From Toxonevra muliebris (Eukaryota > Arthropoda > Insecta > Diptera > Pallopteridae), in contig OY829326.1 of the NCBI GenBank assembly GCA_963691655.1, forward strand, positions 55,111,776 to 55,175,775: a stretch of 64,000 bases of DNA. The letters run 5' to 3'. The notes under the pieces were generated by a model, which saw nothing but the letters and a program-made list of their open reading frames with translations, was not told the origin of the DNA and did no database searches. Positions within the stretch are counted from its first letter, which is position 1, and every line of letters begins with the position of its first letter. A program made the translations under genes and the position numbers. Of the stretch, positions 1 to 11,010 are shown piece after piece.

Positions 1-2690
1 ACTTCTTTGTTGTGCGTATACGCATCATTAGGACTAACGAGTTAAGATTAAAACCAGATCGGTCGGTTAAGATCGGTCCCTCATATTCCACATGGGAAAT
101 ATATCTGGAATTTCAGAAGGGGTCGAGAAGATCTGAGTACAGGTTTATTTTTATTCAAAGCATCTTTCGATTTTTTTACCTACAGTTTTGAGCGCCACTG
201 TACTATATATGTATGTAAAATTAAATGTAAGTATTTTGCAATTAAATTAGTCTTTTTTTACAGCTGCTAAAAATGTCTAAAGTAGTTCAGAAAATCTCAA
301 GAAAATTTGTATCAAATTAATTTAAAAATCTTAAATAAAAATGGGTTATATATCTCAAATGGTTTTTACAATTTTCATGACAGATTTTTAATTAAATTTT
401 GATACAAATTACATTACTTGCATATACATGCATAAACATATGGCGTGCCTACTGTATTCGCATAGTTGAGGTCTTGTTTATACGCAAGTATATACAAAAT
501 TAGTAGACACCAAATTATCTTAACAAAAATAGAAACATGTGCATGTTTTATAATTTACTAAATGACTGAAGTCTGAGCAGCTGGCTAATTCATTCATGAG
601 GCTTAGTTTAGATTCAAATCTGGCTGTTTTTTGAGTGAAGCATTATAAAGGTTCTTATATCATAACTCATATTTAACCTTTAGCAGTGAATTCAATCCTT
701 GAGGATATTTTTTTCTCATTTCAGCATATACTTATAACATTTATCTTTTGACTGTTAAATTTTTTCTTTCGATTCTTTATTTTTTTTTTTTTTTTAATAA
801 AGACATAAAATTTTATTTGTCAACAATGGGAACCAGAGCATCCGAAAACAAACAAAAAAACCATTTCCCACCCGCCAATATAAAACATGAAGCGCAATCA
901 CAAAAAACCGATCTTGAATACAAGAAATGAACAACAACAGCAGCAAACAAAAAATGAAAGCAACAACATTTATTATTGCATTGAATTAAAATGCAATAAT
1001 AATCGCAACAACAACAACAATAGTAGAACAAGAAACATTTATTTGTCGTGTGCAATTTTCAATGTTGAACAACCCAAAAAAATACAAAAAATTAAATAAA
1101 ATCTAAGAACCCCAAAAAAAAAAAAAAGAAACAGAAGAAAAATATGTGGAACACAAATTCGTGACTCAAGTGAACCGAAAATAAAAATTCAGCAGCAACA
1201 TCTAACAAAACACAAGAAAAAAAAAAAATCAGTAGCAATAAATGAAAAATTATAACAACAGCAGCAATAACAAAGAGAGCAACATAGCCACAACGAAAAA
1301 CATTTTGTTCACATGAATTAAAAGGTAGTAGCTACAGAGCTACCAGTGTCAGCAACAGACAATAATAGTAGCAACAACATCCAGCAGCAGCATTGCTAGC
1401 ATAATAGCAACGGGTGAACTGCTTAACAATACAACAACAAATAAAACAAGATCAGTTATGGTAATGAATAATTTTTGAGCAACTAGCAGCTAAGAATGAG
1501 GAAATGCTCCTCAAAATGCATGAATGTTTTGTCGTTATTTGTCCCTGCTGCTCAGCGGTTGATATGACAAGTCCTCCAAGAAAAAAAAGAAACACAGATC
1601 ACCAATAAAAACAGACAAAGAATATTTATTATAAATAGTAAGAGTTGAAGGTGTACAAGAGATGGGGGGAGGGGGAAGAATGCAGCACATATTTATTACC
1701 AAATAAAATATTGTAAGTTTTGATACGAAACTCAGCTGCAACACATATACTATAAAAATTTGCGCTATCGCTAATTGCAATCTTATTTGTCTCTTCAATA
1801 AAATCGCAATTGATAAATATCAAAATTTAGAGGTAGCACAGCAACTGTTGCTGCTACGGATGCTGTTGCGCGACATATATTGGCGGCAAATACCAAAAAG
1901 ATTAGAAGTAAGAAAAAATGTAACCGAATAAAAAACAAAACAGGAAAAAAAAGGAATATGGAATGTCATAGTTTTTGGTATCATCTCCAGCTACATATTA
2001 TCTATTTGAAAATATCTAACTTTTTGTTTTTGTTGTTCGTTGTTGGTATTCAGCGCATCAATACCACCAATTTGGTAGGTGTTTTCATGGTGCTAGAGCA
2101 GAATGTTGCAACCGAAATGCAAAGATGAAATGAAATGTCTTTTCTACATCTACTATGCTGATGCTACTGGCTACTTATTACCATATACTAGCCGCCGGTC
2201 GGTGGTTGATGACGACAATAACAGCAACCACAGCGAAAACGGTTACAACAACATCACAAACGACATCTATGGTTGCAGCAAATTAAACTGTCGAAACTAT
2301 TTCATGTCGGTTTTGTCGATTTGGCAAACAATTTGTGACATTTGAATGGGTATTGATAGCAGCATTTTGTTGGCGTATGCATATATATTTTTTTGACATT
2401 TTCTTTTTTCTTTTTTATATACAGTGCATATTGCAACAACAACATGAGACAAATGATATACAATAAATGTATTTATGTATGTGGTGGGAAGCAATAGAAA
2501 TGTTGACATAAAAGTAATGAAATGTAACGAAACGTTTTCCATGTACCTCAATTCAGAGTATTACCTCAAGTATTCATGCATTTGTTTATTTTCCTATTTA
2601 CATATAAAGAGTAAGTTTACATTATTTATAAATGTTTAACAATTGATATTGTAATGCTTCATATTCTGTCGTTATACATAAACTTTAACT
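1..2690. other. AT-rich non-coding DNA with CAA/CAG tracts
   Basis: No coding frame here has recognisable composition or motifs. Positions about 930-1040 and 1180-1450 are dominated by CAA, CAG and AAT triplets, which open short frames rich in N, Q and T on one strand and C, L and V on the other. These are composition artefacts. Short poly-T and poly-A runs lie near 780 and 1110. I see no gene. Confidence 0.6.
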
Positions 2691-2779
2691 TTGTTAGACT
2701 TCAGACTTTTTATTGAGCTTAGTCTTTATTCTCCGCGCCCAAGAAGAACCCAAACCGGGTAGCAGATCAAAAATCACAG

Positions 2780-3300
2780 ATATTTTTTTTGGATCAAAAT
2801 AGAAGCCAAAAATAGGTTCTTTGGCCAAAACAAACTGCGGTCCATAGATGGCGCTCCAATACAAAGAAAATTCAATTTTTCCCCGATTTTTGAGGCGGAA
2901 CCCCCTTTGGAATACACATATTTTAAACCAAAATTAGTTTTCTACCTTAAAAAAAAACCCTGGTGTGGAAAATTCCAACACAATCGGTCGATCCTTAGAT
3001 ATTACTCCCATACAAGGACACGTTTCACTCACATTTCTAACCTTTGCTCCAGTGCCCTCTTTGAAATATTATTTAAATAAAAATGGCGCCAAAAAAATGG
3101 ATTTATTGGTATAAAAAACACTAATATACAAACTCTCAATTAAATCTTTAAATCTATAGATGGCGCTCGAATATAAGGATAAATTCAACTTTCTCCTGAT
3201 TTTGCAAATTGATATGTGAGCAAGTTGTAAATACATTTTAAGGAAGGTACTTCAACAGTGACAAAAAAATTGTCAAGCATCTTGCATTATATTTCTATAA
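2780..3300. repeat. Diverged dispersed repeat (family D), copy 1
   Basis: The stretch near 2790 (ATCAAAATAGAAGCCAAAAA followed by GGTTCTTTGGCC) has a clear counterpart near 16525 (ATCAAAATAGAGACCAAAAA then GGGTTTCCTAGCC). Both are followed some 250 or 130 bases later by a CCTCTTTGAAATATT-like block. The phrase CATAGATGGCGCTC also occurs twice inside this copy (about 2842 and 3159). No coding frame survives. The boundaries are not defined and the family is not recognised. Confidence 0.4.
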
Positions 3301-4064
3301 TAAACTATAAGACATTTTGGTTAATTTTTCATCTGAGATGGAGTGTTCAGCACCTCATAGTAAATTTTACATAGAACATCCCTTGTGTTATCTCCATTTT
3401 CTGGAAAAATTTACTTTTTACCCCATTAAGAGGATCCACAGCGATTTAATGGGCTCTTCGAGGCCAACGTAGCATGCTACTCTGATCTATCCGCAAGTCA
3501 CTAAGTTTGTGAGAGAACAGAAATATATCGTAAACGAAGTATAAATCCTTCAGTTAAAGGGTTAAACTCCATGGCTCTATGCTTCTTCTCTCAGAGCTTA
3601 TTATAACCTCGTCTAGAACAATTACGAAAGGTGGTGAAAGTAGGCGTTGTGCTTAGTACTACTAATTTATAATTCTCGTTCATTCCTTTAAAAATTATCT
3701 AATGGGCTCCAGGAAGACTTGCTTTCTTTGTACTGAATTCAATATAGTTTTACGCTTTATGGAAGTCAATGTACAGTATGTATAACGGTGAATGCCATTC
3801 AATGAATTGTTCAATAATTACACGAAGCGCGTTAGATTGATCGACGCGACTTTTTTCTCTATATTATTATGCTTTAAATTATTAGAGCTATAATTTTATA
3901 TCGCCATCTACATGGAGTATATGTAAAATTATAGTTTTAAGATAATCGAAGAAAAAATATTTTTTCTTATCCATTATATTGTAGGTACAACATTTTTATT
4001 ATGTTCCAATAAAATATTTTTAGCAAATGAATAAAAGTTTTAGGAAAAATCGGCAAAGGGGAGT
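3301..4064. other. Non-coding DNA, nothing recognised
   Basis: AT-rich sequence without an open frame of interest. It ends against the short TCTTAG-type repeat that borders the LINE fragment. Confidence 0.5.
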
Positions 4065-4096
4065 TAGTCTTAGTCTCAGTCTCAGTCTTAGTCTTT
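4065..4096. repeat. Short TCTTAG/TCTCAG hexamer tract
   Basis: About five hexamers read TAGTCT, TAGTCT, CAGTCT, CAGTCT, TAGTCT in phase. This is the same unit as the 978-bp array at 5550-6527, with TCTCAG variants. It sits exactly where the LINE endonuclease reading frame loses homology, so it marks the 3' break of that element. Confidence 0.85.
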
Positions 4097-4098
4097 AG

Positions 4099-4548
4099 TA
4101 GCTCCAGCTCTAAGGGAACCAGGCTCTCAAGGAGTATGTGGCCACGTCGGCACGTGCGGGCGCTACCCCATGTTGTGGACCATGCATTAAAGTCCCCGCC
4201 GATAAGAAGTGGATGCTTTCCGCGTGCTTCTTCCACTAATGCTGTCACCATGGTCTCAAAAGCTTCCTCGCTCATACTAGGTGGAGCGTAGCAGCTGAAA
4301 AAGTAGATTCCACCTACTTTGACCCACGTGAATCCTTCTTTGGCTGTTTTCATCTTGCCTTGCAATGAGGCGTTGCCTAGCGCCCAAATGGCAGCCTTAT
4401 TCGCTGCGTCCGTCGCCCAGCCATGTCCATCTAGATTTGTATACTGCTCCGAAAGTAACGCTAAGTCGAAGCCATGTTCGGTCGTCAATTGCTGCAGGAG
4501 ATCCTGCGCCGCCTGGCAGTGGTTGATATTGAGTTGCAATATCTTCAT
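4099..4548 (-). pseudogene. LINE ORF2, endonuclease domain only, 3'-truncated
   Basis: ORF2 starts with ATG at 4546-4548, two bases after the ORF1 stop (TGACAATG), an arrangement that suggests stop-restart translation. Endonuclease landmarks in order: LNINHCQ (catalytic N), LLSEQY (catalytic E), SCYAPP, and LIGGDFNAWSTTWGS (catalytic D and N). The frame then runs into LELELLKTKTETETKT, where the K/T/E alternation is simply translated hexamer repeat. The later SDH endonuclease motif, the reverse transcriptase and everything after are absent. In the living family this enzyme nicks target DNA for target-primed reverse transcription. This copy cannot act by itself. Confidence 0.85.
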
Positions 4549-4550
4549 TG

Positions 4551-5549
4551 TCACCTCAAATTTTTTCGCGCCTTTTGGAACAGGGGGCATTTTGTGCTCC
4601 CTGCTGCATGTGCTCCTTTGCACAGAGCACATTTCTCCTTATTAGAGCAGACTGCCGCCAAGTGCCCTCTTTCTCCGCATTTCAGGCAGTGCTTCGTCCT
4701 GTCTACCTTCTCTGTGCAACGTTGCGCAATATGGCCGTAGTCCCAGCACTTGAAACAGTATCTGGGCGAATCCATCTCTCTTATCCTGCTCATCACCCAT
4801 CCGATGCGTACTCGTTGCGCATCTATCACCTTCCTCGCGTCGTCTACAGGTAGGCAGATGAGAGCTGTTTGTGTGCCGTTGTACCTCTTTCGCAGGCTTC
4901 TAACAGCAGTTGTCTCTGGGCGTCGTATTTTGCATTGCGCATGAAGTGCCTCGCAAATTTCCTCCGGTGTGGTGACCTCGTCTAGGTCTCTGCATTGTAG
5001 CGTGACCGTGTGAGTTGTGGCCGCTACTTTGGCCGTCTCCTTTAGTACCTCTTCGATTGCTGCTTGGTACGTCGTCGTCTGGTTTTCTGGAGCTCTCTTC
5101 AACTCCAGAAGTAGCTCGCCTTTGGCTGTTCTGCGTATGGCCTTGACATTTTCTCCCATTGTCTTAAGATCCTCGCATGTCTTCACCTTGCGCAGTATGT
5201 CTGCGTACGTTGCGTCTCCTGCCTTCGATATAATAATAACATCAGGCCTGGTCCTTATTGGTCTGGCCTTCCTGGCTTTCTTGCCTTTTACAACATTCCA
5301 TGCTGTTTCCTTCGGCCCCTTAATGTTTGACGCCTTGTCCTTTGGGTTTGTCTGCTGCGTTTCTGCTGTGCCGCGTCTTCTCTTTGTTGCCGGTGATTTC
5401 TCGCCAATTATGCGCAAGTCCGGACTCGTGCTGGCTCTCATCCTCTTAGCCGAAGGTGGTGGCGCTCTGCGAACCACCTCTGCGAGGGTCTCACGTGGGA
5501 TGCTTTTTTCAGGCGCATCTACCTCGATGTCAAGCGTTGTTGTTGTTGC
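4551..5549 (-). pseudogene. LINE ORF1 (gag-like nucleic-acid-binding protein), 5'-truncated
   Basis: ORF1 proteins of LINEs bind the element RNA and form the ribonucleoprotein. The frame is open from the edge of the hexamer array at 5549 to a TGA at 4551-4553, about 332 codons. Upstream it hits a TAA created by the first TCTTAG repeat, so the true start is lost. The first in-frame ATG lies about 12 codons after position 5477. The N-terminal half is basic and rich in K, R, T and A. The C-terminal 70 residues hold three knuckles: CFKCWDYGHIAQRC and CLKCGERGHLAAVC (both CX2CX4HX4C) and CALCKGAHAAGSTKC, a looser CCHC. The frame has no internal stop, so this part is not very old. Typical R1-clade ORF1 proteins are longer, consistent with N-terminal loss. 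Confidence 0.85.
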
Positions 5550-6527
5550 TTAGTCTTAGTCTTAGTCTTAGTCTTAGTCTTAGTCTTAGTCTTAGTCTTA
5601 GTCTTAGTCTTAGTCTTAGTCTTAGTCTTAGTCTTAGTCTTAGTCTTAGTCTTAGTCTTAGTCTTAGTCTTAGTCTTAGTCTTAGTATTAGTCTTAGTCT
5701 TAGTCTTAGTCTTAGTCTTAGTCTTAGTCTTAGTCTTAGTCTTAGTCTTAGTCTTAGTCTTAGTCTTAGTCTTAGTCTTAGTCTTAGTCTTAGTCTTAGT
5801 CTTAGTCTTAGTCTTAGTCTTAGTCTTAGTCTTAGTCTTAGTCTTAGTCTTAGTCTTAGTCTTAGTCTTAGTCTTAGTCTTAGTCTTAGTCTTAGTCTTA
5901 GTCTTAGTCTTAGTCTTAGTCTTAGTCTTAGTCTTAGTCTTAGTCTTAGTCTTAGTCTTAGTCTTAGTCTTAGTCTTAGTCTTAGTCTTAGTCTTAGTCT
6001 TAGTCTTAGTCTTAGTCTTAGTCTTAGTCTTAGTCTTAGTCTTAGTCTTAGTCTTAGTCTTAGTCTTAGTCTTAGTCTTAGTCTTAGTCTTAGTCTTAGT
6101 CTTAGTCTTAGTCTTAGTCTTAGTCTTAGTCTTAGTCTTAGTCTTAGTCTTAGTCTTAGTCTTAGTCTTAGTCTTAGTCTTAGTCTTAGTCTTAGTCTTA
6201 GTCTTAGTCTTAGTCTTAGTCTTAGTCTTAGTCTTAGTCTTAGTCTTAGTCTTAGTCTTAGTCTTAGTCTTAGTCTTAGTCTTAGTCTTAGTCTTAGTCT
6301 TAGTCTTAGTCTTAGTCTTAGTCTTAGTCTTAGTCTTAGTCTTAGTCTTAGTCTTAGTCTTAGTCTTAGTCTTAGTCTTAGTCTTAGTCTTAGTCTTAGT
6401 CTTAGTCTTAGTCTTAGTCTTAGTCTTAGTCTTAGTCTTAGTCTTAGTCTTAGTCTTAGTCTTAGTCTTAGTCTTAGTCTTAGTCTTAGTCTTAGTCTTA
6501 GTCTTAGTCTTAGTCTTAGTCTTAGTC
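5550..6527. repeat. TCTTAG hexanucleotide array, about 163 units
   Basis: A head-to-tail array of one 6-bp unit (TAGTCT, equivalently TCTTAG), about 978 bp long, with a single visible substitution (C to A at 5687). Because the period is a multiple of three, the + strand reads as an endless Leu-Ser chain and the - strand as Lys-Thr. Both are artefacts and not proteins. The array directly borders the ORF1 side of the LINE fragment. Such uniformity implies recent expansion or ongoing homogenisation. The unit differs from the insect telomere repeat TTAGG. Confidence 0.98.
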
Positions 6528-8586
6528 ACATATTTAAATGCAAAGGGAAACTTTTAGGTCCAATCTTAAAATTCAAAGAATTTTTCGTAAACAGGCAAAA
6601 ATGAACTTTCCGTATCAAAAATATCTTGAAAATTTAATGTTCCACATCACATACCAAAAGTTTAAAATGTTGAACTCAAAAACATGGAGAATGTTTAGAA
6701 TTCGATAAGTGGGCATTACCTCACACGGCTATTTCAGGTTTACTTTCTCAGAAAGTTTGCCAAAACTTGCCCCAAAACTATGTCACACTTCAGCAAAGAT
6801 TTCTTACGTTTGAACTGCACCACTGTAAGAAACAGTCCGCAAATTTAAATATTATTGATTTTTAGAAAGTCCTGAACTAATAGATTTTATAACTTTTCAT
6901 TCTAAAATTGAGACTGAAACTCCATGAACAAATAAACCAAATCGTGTTATGTTTGGGGCATATTTAACAAAACAAAGCTCAATAAAGTGTTTTTCAATTG
7001 CCGGCAAAAAAAAAAAACTAACAAAAACATCAGCAACAACCAAAACAGCAGCAACATAAGAACAGTAGTTTGCACTAATAACAACTCAATAAATAATAAT
7101 ACAACAAGCTGAAAATAGGTAAAAGAAATATTGGTTAAGATACTTCATGATGGTAGAAAATACAAAGCAACAACAACAAAAAAAGCTATATCAAAAGTTC
7201 TACTCATTGAATTGTGTGATTTCCCACACTAGCATAAAGTATATGTTTGCATGTATGTATATATGTATACATAACAGAAGAAAGGTGCGCTTTGTTCATA
7301 TCGATTGCTTACGATTTGTTGCAAGCAATATTTTAGCACTTTTTTGTAATGCAGCAACACAATCAGCAATTGCTTGCTGGCTTATGACGCTGACGCTGTA
7401 TACGTTCGTACGTAAATTTATGCTAATGTTTATTATGTCCAACATGTTATACTTTTCCACGCCAAAATGCATACATATATGAGAGAATATTGCCGTCGTC
7501 GCCGCTGCAAGCACTTATAGCAACAGCAGCAGCCGCATAGCGATTATTTCAATTCACTATCTAGTGCTAGACACTTTTACTGTTGCTGGTGGCTTATAGC
7601 CATTGCCAGTATCAAATTAGCTAGAGATGTTCCCAAGGAAACATACGGACGCACAGGCAGGCGCAAGAAAATATATAAATATTGTAGTAGTAGTACTAGT
7701 AGTCTAGAATTGAATTACTGCTCCTGTTGCTGTTGCTAGTTGCTGGTTGCTCTCCTCGCTGTAATGCTAGTGTGTTGGAAAGGCGTTAACATGAAAATTG
7801 CTACTTTCAGTACACTGCAATGATTGTAATATTATGATATTTTCTATGCTTGTTGTTTGCGTTCTGCAGTAGCGCTACAGCATCGACATCGACATCGGCT
7901 CAAGTGTTGAGCTCTTAATAGAAAAATTGTACACATTGAAAAAAAAAAATTTTATTATTTTTTTACCTCTTCGTATGGAGTTTGTTACTTGCCATTGCGG
8001 TTGCCGTCTGATGCGCACAAGTAAATCAGAGAAGGTGTTATCGTTTTGAATAAATATTGATATTGTGCATACATATATATATCGGTGAATCGATGGAACA
8101 TGCAAGCTACCGACACCGCCGCCACCATCGCCACCATCGCTACCACCGCCAACAAGCAGCAATTGCTGTTACTGCTATTACTAACAACTAACAACCACAA
8201 GCAAAAAGCTCTTTGCAGTTTATTTTGTTGCAAAAATTGCTGCTAATGCTTCCGCTTAGGTGTGGCTAATATGTGTGGTTAAAGCAACGCCCATGTTTCG
8301 TTTTCTTAGTTTAGCTGCTTGATGTGCAGATTAAGAGGTGTAAATGGGTGAAATTAATTTGAAAAATATAAATTAAAAATTTATTAAAATGTGGAGGATG
8401 TCGTTTTTTACGACAATAATTGTAATCATAGTCACGAACATACATACATACATACGTACATCGTTATAATTTGTGGTCGTATATAAAGCATTGATACTGT
8501 TGTTGATGTGTATTAAATTTGATTATGAGAATTTAAGCCTGAGAATATACTTGAAAATAGGTAGATGGTTTTGGCAAAGCAATTTA
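6528..8586. other. Non-coding DNA with microsatellites
   Basis: AT-rich spacer. It contains a CAA/CAG-rich stretch near 7020-7200, a (GTA)n-like run near 7683-7705, and a CCGCCACCATCGCCACCATC-type stretch near 8115-8155 whose frames are compositional. The block 8395-8470 holds ATACATAC repeats. No gene or regulatory element can be named. Confidence 0.5.
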
Positions 8587-9075
8587 TAGTGCAACCAAAA
8601 AAAACACTACATAATTTTTAAGAGAATATGTTAACGGTTGTAGGTTAAGGTATAGGTCATACTCGTAGGTCATTCTAATGTGTTAGGACCCATCATAGTT
8701 TTTATCAAGAAATATTTTCTCCACAGTCAGTATAATAGTTTTCTCAACGGTTTTGGTTTTATGGGCTATTTATCGAAAAAGGGCGTTTAAGCCCCCATTT
8801 TCAAGAGAAAGTGTAGGCAATGGAGGAAAAGTGCATGTCCAAAAAATATTTATCTCTTTGTGCTTAACAAATTTGCTCCAGGTATCAAATTTGTATCTGT
8901 TAAGATAAAAAAAATTTCTTACTAGACCCTGAAGACCCCATTTTTCCGACTTCAGGTCCATATTGTGGGAGAACTAGATATGATGGAGAAAATTTGAGTA
9001 CGCAGTCGTGATCAGCGATCCCAAATTACTATAAAACCGTTGGAAAATCTGGCGCATAAAATTTTTGTTGCACTG
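8587..9075. mobile_element. Non-autonomous DNA element with AGTGCAAC termini (family B)
   Basis: The left end reads TAGTGCAACCAAAAA, and the right end, reverse complemented, reads CAGTGCAACAAAAATTTT. The interior (8930-9060) matches blocks inside the two hAT-like elements at 27.7-28.0 and 63.06-63.32 kb: CTGAAGACCCCATTTTT, GACTTCAGGTCCATATTGTG, TACGCAGTCGTGATCAGCGA and CCGTTGGAAAATCT. No transposase is encoded. CAGTG ends would suit a hAT-type MITE, but the flanks (GCAATTTA and TGTAATCA) do not form a target duplication, so this copy may be old or its ends misjudged. Confidence 0.6.
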
Positions 9076-10689
9076 TGTAATCATTCGTGGTCGGTAAGGA
9101 CTATTTCCCCTTTCAAACTTAAAACAAAAAAGTTGTAAATCGGATAAAAACTAGCGAAGTTATGAACAATTGTTCACACGAACCTACCCAAAAACGGTTT
9201 TTTGACCATAAAATGAGATTTTGGGGGTGTATGGGAAATTTCTCCCATACCATTTTTCTTAGAATTACTAGACCTGCAACTTATGCTAGGCCTCCATAAA
9301 AGTGCCAGATCACTGTCACACAGTGTTATTATAGACAACTTATAAATTAATATTTTTTTTTTGAGATGCTATCCGAATGGAGATTCGAACCCATCTAGAA
9401 CATAAAAATAGAACGGATCTGTATAGTTTTTTACAGACGTTTTAGAATAAAAAAGTCATATGCGCATCTTAGTGAACTCGATAAAATTAAAACGTTTTCT
9501 TTTATAGCACAACAGACCATGGAGGACCTAGACCGAACTCTACGCCGTAACCTAAACTTCAATGCTCAGCATAGTCAAAAAAAAAAATTGTAAATTAAAA
9601 TTTTTCTACACGGCACCACCTCTCGCCTGGCAATGGCAAACCTCCAAGATTAAAATATGCCTAAGAAAAACTATCACATATTTATGATTTTGATGTTCGG
9701 GCGTCTCCATTTTTTTATGATGAACATTTTAGCCGAAGACAGTATGAATATTTTAATAAAAATTTGTATCAAAAAAACTCGAAAAGACGTCACTTCTTTA
9801 TTTTATTATGTTGTCCACTAATGTAAGCTACATTTACTACTACACATTTACTAGATAGCTAACCAACTAGAAAAATATGAACCAAACAAACAAGTTAAAA
9901 TATTTTCAAAAATATTTCACTTTTTACAAAAAATCTAAAAAAATATTTGAATGAAATCTCAGGAATTTCAGCAGCATTAACATGAATTATTCAATTTAGC
10001 TAATATATAAACGCTTGCACACACCGGAAAATAATAGAACAGCTTTACCCAGTAGGAAAATATTCAGATTTCATACATTTCAATGATTAATTCAAGCTTG
10101 TTGTTGTTTTTAACTTGCTTTAGTAACCATATTTTTCCGGTTACGAATTCGACAAAAATCTTAGTCTTTATTTTAAACAAACCTAAAATGTTTCTATTTC
10201 TAACTAATTAATCCTTTCTTTACCATGGTAACCATATGGCTACTATAAATATATTTCAATACTTTAACTTGTATTTGCCAAACTATTTTCGTTTAAAAAT
10301 TATTTCAGTAAAGCGTCAATATTTCTTGAAAACTTTCCATTCAAATGTTAAAGTTTTCTTTCTAAAATTTCTTTGGCGCCTCTCGCTTATTTTGCATTTT
10401 CGTGTTTCATGATATTTTTTTCAATAAAAGAACTCACAAGTAATGGCTATCAAAATGTTTCTAAACAAAAAACGTAAATATTTAAAAAACGTTATTCCGA
10501 ATCCGAAAAGTTGAAAAGATTCCGTTTAGATCCCAACGTATTAATATGGACTCCACCTCCTACCACCTACTAGAATATTGAAATCACTCTCAGTTTTATG
10601 TATTATCACTTTGAGTACTATCCTCATTCAAAATTGCCTAATCCCATCTTTTTGCGATGGCTCCTTCATAATTCGGTAAGAAAAGGTTT
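9076..10689. other. Non-coding DNA; tRNA-like B box near 9370-9410
   Basis: No credible coding frame. On the minus strand near 9410-9370 there is a B-box-like GGGTTCGAATCTCC followed by a T-poor acceptor-like stretch and then a run of A, which could be a tRNA-derived scrap. No A box or cloverleaf can be drawn, so it is not called as a tRNA. A hairpin GTATGGGAAATTTCTCCCATAC-like palindrome lies near 9229-9250. Confidence 0.45.
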
Positions 10690-11010
10690 AAGTATAATAA
10701 ACCATTAGACATCTTGTTGATTTTGCGTCTAAGTTAATTTGGGATTTCAATAATTTATAGTAGAATTCTCTGTATAACATTTGCTTCTAACCCTTATGGG
10801 TCTTTTTTCTCTTTTCAAAAGAAATTATCTTTTTGACACATTACGAGGATGGTTAGTGGGTTAATAAATTCCAGAAATATGTTGCTCATACAGTTTTACT
10901 ATAAATCACTCAACAACGAAAATCGCTCAACTGGATTTTAGTAAAAATAAACCCAAATTTCTAATCTGTTTCGAATTTCCACCTCTTATATAAAGTAAAC
11001 CATTGTGTCA
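10690..11010 (-). repeat. Dispersed repeat family A, diverged inverted copy
   Basis: Read on the minus strand this matches the family A copies at 41.9-42.7 and 61.9-62.7 kb. Shared blocks include TTTAGTAAAAATAAACCCAA near 10940, GAAATATGTTGC near 10875, CATTACGAGGATGG near 10838 and AAGTATAATAAACCAT near 10690. It is clearly more diverged than the other two. There is no protein-coding content and the family is not recognised. A related TTAACCCTTTGGCTCC terminus lies at about 11090, just outside. Confidence 0.65.

Larger units (their letters stand above)
4099..5549 (-). mobile_element. R1-like LINE (non-LTR retrotransposon) fragment
   Basis: An inner piece of a LINE on the minus strand: the C-terminal part of an ORF1 (gag-like) protein with three CCHC zinc knuckles, then the first 150 or so residues of ORF2, an apurinic-type endonuclease. 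The reverse transcriptase and 3' end are missing, and so is the ORF1 start. Both edges abut TCTTAG hexamer repeats. The order and motifs are those of R1/jockey-like LINEs, and the endonuclease box GGDFNAWSTTWGS resembles R1-clade elements. Loss of the 3' side is unusual, because LINE insertions normally lose the 5' side, so recombination between hexamer tracts or repeat expansion over the missing part is likely. The clade within R1/LOA/jockey is not certain. Confidence 0.85.

Noticed and set aside
4319..5553. Several plus-strand open frames across the LINE fragment
   Set aside because: Shadows of the minus-strand ORF1/ORF2, which alone carry zinc knuckles and endonuclease motifs.
5550..6527. 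Telomeric repeat
   Set aside because: The unit is TCTTAG, not the insect TTAGG, and higher flies lack TTAGG telomeres; the array is internal.
5456..6604. 382-residue Leu-Ser and 336-residue Lys-Thr open frames
   Set aside because: Pure translations of the TCTTAG array; the period of six prevents stops.
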